Origin: Wyeomyia smithii
Lineage: Eukaryota; Arthropoda; Insecta; Diptera; Culicidae
NCBI RefSeq assembly: GCF_029784165.1
Contig: NC_073696.1
Location: 85,245,215 to 85,309,214 of the forward strand
DNA length: 64,000 nt
Reading direction: 5' to 3'
Of this stretch, positions 35,252 to 47,000 are shown piece by piece (the stretch's first letter is position 1; every line of letters starts with the position of its first letter). The notes beneath the pieces were generated by a model. That model did not search any database and was not told the origin of the DNA. It was given only the letters and a program-made list of their open reading frames with translations. The position numbers were made by a program, and so were the translations under genes.

Positions 35252-36460
35252 CCTCTTTGTAGAATATTTGACCGCCAACAACCCGGAAGTTCATTTTTTT
35301 TATTAAAAGTCATCTTAAAACTTATCCAAAAGTAGTAGATGCTATCCAGAAACTCAGTGAAAGCGTTAGGAGTTTCACGATCATGCTCAGAAAACAAAAA
35401 GTGGGCTAATGACAGTTGAACCAAACATCTTTGGAAGCCAGATTTGATTCTGAATTTGGTTAATGCTCAGGGCAGAACTACAACAAATTGCTAACGAAGA
35501 TTGCGTCATTAGTATTGATGAAATGTACTTCAAAAAAAAAAATTTAAAAAAAACATCAACAACAGCACTATAAAATAGGTTTGGATATATAACTCTTAAC
35601 ATAAATTCTAACTGTCTTACTCTTACCTATTTTCTCCCAAAGGCTGTACGTTCGAATGAAAGATGAATAATTTTGGTACACCAAGTTAAAAAAAAACTTT
35701 CGAGCGAGTTCGGATTATCTAACAACTTATTTATTCACTGTATATGAATAATACTTTTGCGGCATTCGTTTTTTTTATTTCTCGATTCCACATTTTATTG
35801 ACTTCTGCAGCTGCTGTTAAAACGGTTTCACTATCTAAACATTCTCATCAAGTTCTCTATAATTCATTAACACAGAGAGCATGGCTGTACATTTTTTTCA
35901 TCATTTACAATTACGATCAGTTTTTATTTGAGTTCCGAGCTTTAAAATTGAATTATGGTTTCGTAACGAAATTTTACCAAACAGAGAAGTTTGCTATGTT
36001 TCACGAATAGAAACCTGAAATTAAATTTACATTTCATTTTAGTTTAACTCATACTTTGCATTATTGCGATTTTTTCCTGGATATTCTCTCGCGAAATTTA
36101 TTCTTCTGTTCCTTGCATCCCTTGCACTACACTTAGGACATCCGGCCAGGACATAAACCAGCGGTACCACAATAGGGTGACCCTCTGTTAATTATAGAGC
36201 ATAAACGGTCAACCTAAGATAATTGATATTGCGTTTCCATCTGTTCGTTTCATGAGAAACGGTTTTTTTTATCTAAGCTTTGGGTGATGAAAGTTTTAAC
36301 AATAAGGACTCCCTCAGCGAATGCTTTATTGCCCGCTACACAGATATAGTATTTTCGCTCTCGTTTAAACTAATTTAGCCTGTGAGACATGCGCTGGCAT
36401 GCTGGCTTCCTAACAGTAGCATTCAGCTAGTTTGTTGGCCGTTGTAAGGGACAACCGATT
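35252..36460. other. 3' flank of the dpr-family gene
   Basis: No coding sequence recognised. On the minus strand this is downstream of the dpr stop codon and should hold its 3' UTR. Minus-strand AATAAA motifs lie at 36325-36330 (about 130 bp past the stop) and 36097-36102; either could be the polyadenylation signal. Confidence 0.45.
36325..36330 (-). other. Candidate polyadenylation signal of the dpr-family gene
   Basis: AATAAA on the minus strand about 130 bp downstream of the stop codon at 36461-36463. The next one lies at 36097-36102. The choice between them cannot be made from sequence alone. Confidence 0.35.
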
Positions 36461-36645
36461 TCACCTATTTAGCGCGCGGGATGCGAGAATAGATTCCGGT
36501 GCCATCGTCCACAGTAGCATCAACGATACCGCCACTATGAAAATGTCCGGATGGATGGCTCTGCTGGAGGTGCCCCCTTTGGCCTTACTGACGTCCGAGT
36601 CCAGCTGGCTCTGGTTGGCATGCTGCATCGCAGCTGGCTTTTCAC
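36461..36645 (-). CDS. dpr: dpr exon 6: C-terminus
   Basis: Residues 383-443 and stop. Acceptor TCACACACAG|GTGAAAAG. The split codon gives Gly, so the joint reads HVLQ-G-EKPAAMQH, a Dpr family hallmark. It holds an N-glycosylation site (NQS) and a hydrophobic segment of about 15 residues near the end, either a membrane span or a GPI-anchor signal. Confidence 0.88.
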
Positions 36646-39600
36646 CTGTGTGTGACGATATGGAAACAACCAGAACAAGCGAAATGGTAAGTGGAATGTT
36701 ATTAGTATTGTTGGGTAGAAAATTCAATTTTTGTTTCGTTCTACGATGTATACTCGCAGAGAGCTTGCCATAGAGCTGGACTCGATGGTTTGGAGGATGA
36801 TAATTAATGGTCTATTGTAATTGGGTTACAGTGCTGGCACTACCCTAAGAGTCGGTATTAATTGTTGTCGGAGTGCATATTGAATTTTTATTACGTGAAA
36901 TTATATTCCATGTTTGCTACAAGCAACGGAGGGTATTAGATTTTTGCTATGTACAGCCGATTGAGCTATCACAATTTATGTGAATCGTAAGTTGAACGTT
37001 ATTACTGTTTCTGTCCTATCAAGCATAAAATGTCTAAAATATCTCTGAATGAACCATAATTTAAAAATATATTAAACGTATTTGACAATTTGACAGATAC
37101 ACTGTTTGATTTCTTATCAAATTACTAGCTTCAACAATATTTAGATTACATTAAGCACATCCCAGTAGGAATAACCACTCGTACAGCTCCGTGGTATATT
37201 GAGTTAATGAGCAGTGGTAAATAATTACCAGAAACGGAATACAGCTAAACACCACAGAACTAAGTATCTTAACTAGGAATTCATTAAAAAGTACATGAGC
37301 GCTGGGAGGCAATTCAAATTCTAGTTGGAGTGATTTATCATCATCATCCGACTACTCTGGTCCCAAATTCTGTTGCTACCAAATTGAAACATCTACTCGA
37401 GAAAATTTCGCAATCGCCAGTTATCTGATTTCTTTGGAACATTTTTGTTGGTAATTGGAAGTTACAAGGGCAAACCACAGACAAACAGAACGTTCATACG
37501 AAACCTTTATTTCCACGGTAGTAGCTATTTTAGTGAGTATTTGCTCTGTTTGTTCGTGGTTGATACGCTCGAAATCGTCGCGCATCCCTCGGTAGTAATC
37601 ACCATTCGTGTTGGTATGACAAGTACGACCAGCAGAAACTTTATCGATGCACCATCAGCATTTAGCCATCTACTGTCCAGCTCTCTAGTGTGGCTACAAT
37701 GTTCATGCATGGCCAGCGGGAAAGATTTCCAGTTGGCCATATTTTGCTATTCCCCCTCAAAAAGTTACCTTGTAACACGTGAACGGTGATACTAGCGGAC
37801 CGAGTGTTGGAAGGTGCACATGTATAGTTGCCAGCGTGCTTCGAGTGCACCTCCTTGATTGTCAGTATGCTGGTGACTGGAGAAAGTATGTGCGAGTACG
37901 GAAGAAACCCGCTGTGATTCAACGCCCATAGCTCTTGTTGCACTGGATGGTGGTCTAAGCTGCTGATGGGATTCGCAGTGTCTGTGGTCAGGTGCGCTTC
38001 TGCCGCGGCAGCCGATGAATGGTCCAGCTGTCCGGGAGGTACCATCATTTCGAGTGCATTTATTCCGAAGCGGCCATCATCCTGGTCCAGCGTGTGGCTA
38101 CCTTGCTGGTAGCGATGAGCTAGGTGTAGATGATGATGATGCAGTTGGTGTTGGTGATGGCCATGATGATGTAGATGGTTTTCGATATCAGGCTCGTGGA
38201 ATGGCGCATGATGTTGCTCGGTTGTGTCGGTTGCCGACGACGTTCCAGTACTGGCCGGAGGTTGAAATGGCGTTACTGAAAACCCATTTTGCTGGTCAAA
38301 GTTTACCATGCTTTGCTGGTGGTACCTTGATTGGGAAGAGAACCAACAAAACAAAATGAGACAAGTTTTGAAGTGGTATAAAGCTGGCTGGAAGTTTGGC
38401 GCTAGGGTTAATGACTTCCCATTAAAATCAAGCTAGTAGTGGGCATCGGACGACGCTAATGTCAAGTGTTTGGGCACTTAGATGGTGCACGTTGGTAATA
38501 TACTATTTTGGTCACAGCTCTTTCTGATTGAAATAAAATTATACTGGCAAAAATATAACTGAAGTTTTTTTTTGGCGTAGAATTACGTCTTACTTTAGTA
38601 GGGTGGTATGCCAAGAAATCGAGAATGGAGTGAAACGGCAGATTGAAAAATTCCAAATGCGTATAAACTGTCATTGATATCTCTTCGGTCACAGAAATAT
38701 TTGGTAAGGTGGTTAAATTTTAGTAAGTTATTTGATTATAAATCACCCAATCACGTGACCGTAATAAATTCTTACTGGGGGAGGAGCCTAGTAAATGACA
38801 TAATAGAAGAGAAAACGCAACATTTCTCAACCGTTCTCCATCCGAAATACACCTGTTAAAAAGTAATACCATTAACTACTTCGAATAAATGATTTCAGGG
38901 CGCTAAGAAGCACTGGCTTTGTCTCTATAATGACCTCCGGCAAGTCTGTTAATTTTCTGGTCATTGCGAATTACCATTTGCGTATGAGGCGGGATGATTT
39001 CTGGTTATTTTCACAGTTTTTTTTTCAACTCGACTATCGAACGATATTCTCGTGCTGTGTAGTTGCATTGATCTAACAGTTTAATCTGTTTCACACATTA
39101 CCAAACGGCTCAATCAGAGCAACAAACAAATTTTAACGGACATAATTCAAACTAATTCGATAATCAAAATATGGGATTTTTGGCGTGTTTATTCACTTAG
39201 TAAAGCGGGCAATGTATGTAGTTTCGCGGGAATGCGAAGATGAACGGGAATAGAAGGTGTGACTAGAATTAGAAAAAATTTTCCCTCGTCCAGACGGGAC
39301 TCGAACCCGCAAACAACGGAGATTGCGGGTTCGAGTCCCGTCTGGACGAGGGAAAATTTTTTCTCATTCTAGTCACACCTTCTATTCCCGTTCATCTTCG
39401 CATTCCCGCGAAACTACATACATTGCCCGCTTTACTAAAAACTTAAAATGTAAGTCAATATGACAAAAAATGAAATTAGTTCGTAAAGTGTTTATTCACG
39501 GTATACAGTTGCCGAAAATCTAATGTAATGTAAAAAATGTCGCGCCGTCCTCTTTTCCAAATTTCTCTATTCTATCACGTACGTAGCACCGCCTAGCAGT

Positions 39601-41031
39601 TGCGTTAGTCCGTAAGTATTTAAAATAATCACGCAGATTTTTTTTATCATATGGTTAGCAGTTTTATTCATCGTCAAATTGCTATTCCGTTCAACTGAAT
39701 TTCCAGTGGTCATGCGAGTGGTCATGGTTTCGAATCTTAGTAGAATCAGGCCATTCAATGTCAAAGTACTTAAGCATGGGTTTATTCTTAGGCTTTTTTA
39801 GACGAAATCTTTTTTTCAAACTAAAAAACTCTTTTCTAAACTTTCGGAAACTGCATTCACCCATAACATAACTATACGCTTTGATAACATGCTTAAGGCG
39901 ACGATAAGGTCGACAAAGAAGGTGAGCGAATAAGTCTGATCGAATACAGGCACGTAGCAGGTAACATCTCAACAGGTGACACTGCATAAAAAACACAAAA
40001 GAGTGCGAACAGCAAAAAACGTTCGGATAATGCCACAAAAGATTAAAATTACTGGTCACAGTCGGGTCCAAACAAAAAAAAAAAACTAGGTCAAATTGCG
40101 GTCGTGTCTGATACACAACCTTTTTAGCTTTTTAGAAAAAATTTTCCGTCAAGTAAAATGTAAAAAGTAGAAATTCAGAAGTAAAAAGTAAAAAGTAAAA
40201 AGTAAAAAGTAAAAAGTAAAAAGTAAAAAGTAAAAAGTAAAAAGTAAAAAGTAAAAAGTAAAAAGTAAAAAGTAAAAAGTAAAAAGTAAAAAATAAAAAG
40301 TAAAAAATAAAAAGTAAAAAGTAAAAAGTAAAAAGTAAAAAGTAAAAAGTAAAAAGCAAAAAGTAATAAGTAAAAAGTAAAAAGTAAAAAGTAAAAAGTA
40401 AAAAGTAAAAAGTAAAAAGTAAAAAGTAAAAAGTAAAAAGTAAAAAGTAAAAAGTAAAAAGTAAAAAGTAAAAAGTAAAAAGTAAAAAGTAAAAAGTAAA
40501 AAGTAAAAAGTAAAACGTAAAGAGTAACAAGTAAAAAGTAAAAAGTAAAAAGTAAAGAGTAAAAAGTAAAAAGTAAAAAGTAAAAAGTAAAAAGTAAAAA
40601 GTAAAAAGTAAAAAGTAAAAAGTAAAAAGTAAAAAGTAAAAAGTAAAAAGTAAAAAGTAAAAAGTAAAAAGTAAAAAGTAAAAAGTAAAAAGTAAAAAGT
40701 AAAAAGTAAAAAGTAAAAAGTAAAAAGTAAAAAGTAAAAAGTAAAAAGTAAAAAGTAAAAAGTAAAAAGTAACAAGTAAAAAGTAAAAAGTAAAAAGTAA
40801 AAAGTAATAAGTAAAAAGTAAAAAGTAAAAAGTAAAAAGTAAAAAGTAAAAAGTAAAAAGTAAAAAGTAAAAAGTAAAAAGTAAAAAGTAAAAAGTAAAA
40901 AGTAAAAAGTAACAAGTAAAAAGTAAAAAGTAAAAAGTAAAAAGTAAAAAGTAAAAAGTAAAAAGTAAAACGTAAAAAGTCAAAAGTAAAAAGTAAAAAG
41001 TAAAAAGTAAAAAGTAAAAAGTAAAGAGTAA

Positions 41032-41084
<53 letters not shown>

Positions 41085-44000
41085 TAAAAAGTAAAAAGTA
41101 AAAAGTAAAAAGTAAAAAGTAAAAAGTAAAAAGTAAAAAGTAAAAAGTAAAAAGTAAAAAGTAAAAAGTAAAAAGTAAAAAGTAAAAAGTAAAAAGTAAA
41201 AAGTAAAAAGTAAAAAGTAAAGAGTAAAAAGTAAAAAGTAAAAAGTAAAAAGTAAAAAGTAAAAAGTAAAAAGTAAAAAGTAAAAAGTAAAAAGTAAAAA
41301 GTAAAAAGTAAAAAGTAAAAAGTAAAAAGTAAAAAGTAAAAAGTAAAAAGTAAAAAGTAAAAAGTAAAAAGTAAAAAGTAAAAAGTAAAAAGTAAAAAGT
41401 AAAAAGTAAAAGGTAAAAAGTAAAAAGTAAAAAGTAAAAAGTTAAAAGTAAAAAGTAAAAAGTAAAGAGTAAAAAGTAAAAAGTAAAAAGTAAAAAATAA
41501 AAAGTAAAAAGTCAAAAGTCAAAAGTCAAAAGTCAAAAGTCAAAAGTAAAAAGTAAAAAGTAAAAAGTAAAAAGTAAAAAGTAAAAAGTAAAAAGTAAAA
41601 AGTAAGAAGTAAAAAGCAAATGTAAAGAGTAAAAAGTAAAAGTAAAAAGTAAAAAGTAAAGAGTAAAAAGTAAAAAGTAGAAAGTAAAAGTAAAAAGTAA
41701 AAAGTGAAAAATAAAAAGTAAAAAGTAAAAAGTAAAAAGTAAAAAGTAAAAAGTAAAAAGTAAAAAGTAAAAAGTAAAAAGTAAAAAGTAAAAAGTAAAA
41801 AGTAAAAAGTAAAAAGTAAAAAGTAAAAAGTAAAAAGTCAAAAATAAAAAGTCAAAAATAACAAGTAAAAAATAAAGAGTAAAAAGTAAAAAGTATAAAG
41901 TGAAAAGTAAAAAGTAATAAGTAAGAATAAAAAAGTAAGAAGTAAGAAGTAAGAAGTAAGAAGTAAGAAGTAAGAAGTAAAAAGTAAGAAGTAAGAAGTA
42001 AGGAGTAAGAAGTAAGAAGTAAGAAGTAAGAAGTAAGAAGTAAGAAGTAAGAAGTAAGAAGTAAGAAGTAAGAAGTAAGAAGTAAGAAGTAAGAAGTAAG
42101 AAGTAAGAAGTAAGAAGTAAGAAGTAAGAAGTAAGAAGTAAGAAGTAAGAAGTAAGAAGTAAGAAGTAAGAAGTAAGAAGTAAGAAGTAAGAAGTAAGAA
42201 GTAAGAAGTAAGAAGTAAGAGTAAGAAGTAAAGGAGAAAGTAAGAAGTAAGAAGTAAGAAGTAAGAAGTAAGAAGTAAGAAGTGAGAAGTAAGAAGTAAG
42301 AAGTAAGAAGTAAGAAGTAAGAAGTAAGAAGTAAGAAGTAAGAAGTAAGAAGTAAGAAGTAAGAAGTAAGAAGTAAGAAGTAAGAAGTAAGAAGTAAGAA
42401 GTAAGAAGTAAGAAGTAAGAAGTAAGAAGTAAGAAGTAAGAAGTAAGAAGTAAGAAGTAAGAAGTAAGAAGTAAGAAGTAAGAAGTAAGAAGTAAGAAGT
42501 AAGAAGTAAGAAGTAAGAAGTAAGAAGTAAGAAGTAAGAAGTAAGAAGTAAGAAGTAAGAAGTAAGAAGTAAGAAGTAAGAAGTAAGAAGTAAGAAGTAA
42601 GAAGGAAGAAGGAAGAAGTAAGAAGTAAGAAGTAAGAAGTAAGAAGTAAGAAGTAAGAAGTAAGAAGTAAGAAGTAAAAAGTAAGAAGTATGAAGTAAGA
42701 AGTAAGAAGTAAGAAGTAAGAAGTAAGAAGTAAGAAGTAAGAAGAAAGAAGAAAGAAGAAAGAAGAAAGAAGTAAGAAGGAAGAAGTAAGAAGTAAAAGG
42801 TAAGTAAAAACGAGAAGTAAAACTACAAAAAAACTAAAAAAGTAACCTTGATAAGGTTGAAAAAAAAACAGAAAAGAGCGAATCAAGAGTGTTGTTTTTT
42901 TATTCTTGAGCGAAGAAAAAGTGTTATTTTATTATAATTATTTATACAAAAGAAGAATTTCTGCTTAGTTTAACTAAAGAACAGTAACATTACTACGTGC
43001 AGTCTGAACTGTAAATCTATTATAATATTACGCTTACCAGAATACATAGGCCGGGTATTCCGTGGCTTGGTTCAGTTTACACTCCAATCGCAGGGTCGAA
43101 CCCTCATCGATGTGTAAGTCCGGAGCACCCATAATGTCTGCAACGGCTTCTGCAATTGCACAATAGAAAGACACTTGATGAGAAAATTAGAATCAATAAG
43201 TTTAAAACCGCATGATTAAATCAGGTAAAACATAGTGGGGTTCAACTAGGGATACACATGCTCCGATTAACAATGTACATTTTAATTTATAACACAATTG
43301 AATTAGAGCATCTCTGCTTGTGTGTGTGTGTTTTTCAGCCATTCAGTTCAATTTAATATAGAGTGGCCTAACGAAGACTAGAATGTTTGATCATGTATCT
43401 AAATAAAACATGTTGTCCTAGAAGACAATAGCGAAACACGGGTGGGGGTAATTTAATTAAAATATCCATTAGGGGATTGCTACGTTATAGTTTTCGCACT
43501 TTAGGGTAGTACTCCGTTCGCCGTTTCGGCAACAACACTGAATGAAAGGGTAGGCCTTTGCGGTGTTCCTGTTTAGGTATATAGTTTTGCTTCTGTCGGC
43601 GGTTACGCTTGGTTGGGATGTGGGTTCTTGAATTTCAAACGAATTGATGGATGCTTGGGCCTTCAAGAGTTTCAAACCAAACTCAATGATGGAAATCTAT
43701 TTTTAATGTTTGATTAGTCCGCCCGCCCGATCGTTGTGTGTTGAATACTTGAATTAGCATGATCAAATATTGGGTTTGGCACTTTTTCATGTGAAAATTT
43801 GGTAGGCGTTTAAAAAAAGTGACTGTGAGTGAGCGACTCAATCAGAATACAATTATCAATATTTACTTAATCAATGTTTATGCGCGAATTGATTTCAATC
43901 TTCAATTTGTTTAATGTCGAACTGTATCTTAACCATTCACACTGTTGTTCGAAAACCTTCCACCTATGATTGAATAGACAAAATTGAAAATGGACATGAA

Positions 44001-47000
44001 CAGAAAGTTATTTCTAAAACAATCTGCAAATCGCCTCGTTCAGATTTGAGTGCATTCCCGCTTCGTTAGTATAGAATTTAAAACACGGTTTGACTACATG
44101 TAACCGTCTAGATTGGAAAAAAAGGACACGAAATGGCAAGGGTGAACATAATCTTATAAAAAAGACCTTTTAGGCCTCTGTGCCGAGTTAAGGATACAGA
44201 CGCATTGCTATATTCTAAATCGTGTTCATTAGGGAATGGAAAAATCTGAAAATTGGTGATCTCTTTATCCCTTCTTTTCCATGCCTTTTAGTTTTTTCAA
44301 GGTGAAATAAAAGTTCGATTCGGTATAGTACCTTAACACCAAAAGGATTCCAGCCAGAGGACTGGCAACTCTGTCTGACATCGAGAGACGTCTCATTCAC
44401 TGGATAACGCAGTATTAATTCCTTTTTATTAATCGTACAAGAAGAATCGAACCGTATAATAATTATCTACGGTTAGAGTTCAGATCGGTCCTTCAGTTGA
44501 AATAGAGTTTGTGAGCAAAGGAAACTTGAATGTAATTTTTGAAAGGTTAAATTAACTTTTCTCCGCGGGGAGATGGGTTAAGATGAGAGGAAAATTATAT
44601 CATGATGGCCATCCAAAGGAGGAAGTCAAGATTCTTGGCAAAGAGGGTCACTTCTCGGATTTAATTCTACTGAGCACGGGTTATTCTCAAGAGAAAAACG
44701 CAGGGAACTAAATCTCATGAATCTAAATGAGGAATGAATCGAATGATTCTTGAAACGCAGATAACCAACAATGTGTTGGTTTATCTGTAATGAGTTCATT
44801 TTGTTTTCGATGATTGATCTTTTCTGAAGAATCGAAAAAATTAGCATTCTTATTTTGTTATTGAATACAAACCCAATAGCAGACGACGAAACATTTCACA
44901 TGGGTTCGCAAATCTACCAAGACTGACCATTTTCGATTAATCGGAAACATTTCATAGATATTTCCTATATGCCAAGATGTCGTTTGATGATATTTATTGT
45001 TCATAAAAAAATCACCACTGCATTTTTGAGAGGCCACATCTGAAAGCAATGCTGCTCAATGAGTTAACTAAATCCAATTACCGAATATTCAGTAATTTGG
45101 CCTATTTTTTCCGCATAATTCACTACCTAACTTCAATTAAGAGGGTTTATTTCATTTTTGACCTACTACAAATAAAAACATTGTTTATGCTATGCTCTTT
45201 ACCAGTCCACATAAGCACTGATGATGATTGTATGTAGCATTCAAAATGCGCATCTGTACGGACTAGTGATATTTTCAATATTTACTTCTCAAATTTCTAG
45301 TAGCGATCAATGGAAACAAATAATTCTTTTTTTTTGATTTCGTATATCATTCTTCTGTCTTAGTAGAGCTCAAAAAATATTTTCAAATTTGGTTTTTTGA
45401 ACCACCAATAAACCTTTTTCACAACAAGCTTTAATTGTTTTATTTAGCTGATTTTAGGACCACCCTAATTTTCAATTCAATTTGAATGTAGATCAACTTA
45501 GAAGAAGCAACTTCTCCAGAGAAAGTATAGCTCCATAAAAAACGTATTTAGAAAAAAAATTATAGTATTTCAAAAATATTTACTTAAAATCTTTTTAATT
45601 GCTTTACGTTTCTGTGCAATTCCATAAAAACATTTTATTCGGCCATTTTTTTATCTAAATTAACCACGGCTAATTTTCGAAGAGGGTTCTTATAAAAATG
45701 GTATTGGTGATTTCAAATATTTTTAAAGCTAGAATGGTTTGTTTGATTGGTGTGACGTCTTTGGCAAAGTTGTAGACAATTGTTTTGTCTTCACAAGTTT
45801 TCATGAATAAAATTAGGAGTTGATTATCTCAAAAAGCTCATTTTTAAAAAAATCGTTTTATCAAAAAGCTGTTTTCCTAGAAACAAAAATTTAAAAAGAG
45901 ATAATTTATTTGAGATATTTAATTTTAAATTTTTAAATGATATTTTTTCAAAGAGAAATTTTATTTTGAAAGACAAAATTATTATGTATAAGTTTGCAAA
46001 AAAAAAAACGCATTTATAAAACAGACCGTTTTGGCTCTAAAAAAATTTATAATCATCAATTCCATTTTTACATAGGACCTTCTCGAAAATAAGTAGTGTT
46101 CAAAGAAAAATACTAATATCATGAGATGCTATCTTTATCCTATAGAAACATCTGTGCAAAGTTTCAGCCTGATGAAAAATGATCTAATTAAATTGCTCTT
46201 TTATCGATAACCTGAAATGCATTCCAATTTTCGGAAGGTTGCAGGTTTTCGTAAAGAACGAAATATTTGTACTAAGTGTACTAAGTATTCACAACACGAC
46301 AGAGCATAAATTAGAAATTGAAGTGTTGATTGTTTTTCAGAATATTTCATATACCACTCAATTTGAATTGTCATTCGTTCGTGACAAATAAAATTAAAAC
46401 TAGCAAACCATTGCACAATGGTCCAGAAACCAAATTTAGGGGGAAATTTGAATCTAGAGCTCTATAGCAATGTTTTAGAGAAAAACTTTCTTCTACAAAG
46501 TTGTTACATATGATAATGCGCTTATTGAAAAGTTATCAAAAATTAGGGTGACCAAAATTTTCGAAGCAATCAACTATCTAACTTTTTTATCTTTGAAGAT
46601 AGAAGAAAAAATTGTTCTACAATGTTATAGCTTCAATAATTTTAAGTAACTTTGTAAAAAAAGTTTTTTTCTATCCTTGAAAACAACCGATTTATATTAC
46701 TTAAACTGCCTTTGAACGACTTTTAAAGCTTTTTAAGAGAAGCAATTTGAAATTCTGATATCGTAAATATCTCTATTCTACTCAAAGTTATTGGTGTTTT
46801 TCATCAAAAAACATGCGTTTTTCATTTGTATGTCATTCAGTTTGGGGCAAACATAAAAAATATCTCTTGGTCTCATTTTGAAGGGCATGCTTGACTCTAT
46901 GAATGGAGGCACTTTTAGAGATATGTTATTTTTTAAATTTGAGTAAATTCAATTTAAAAACAAGACGAAAATTTCAATAATTTTATACATTATGCATATA

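Noticed and set aside
39280..39350. A functional tRNA gene
   Set aside because: Only the T-arm and acceptor-like 3' part are present, twice and inverted. No D-arm, A box or anticodon arm.
40151..42828. CRISPR-like or telomeric repeat
   Set aside because: Continuous 7-bp units with no spacers, in an insect intron. The unit is not the insect telomere repeat TTAGG, and the array is internal.
40132..42886. Minus-strand open frames of 100-446 codons rich in Phe, Leu, Tyr and Thr, resembling multi-span membrane proteins
   Set aside because: They are translations of the AAAAAGT and AAGAAGT heptamer satellite, which keeps all three minus frames open. No start context, splice sites or non-repeat sequence.
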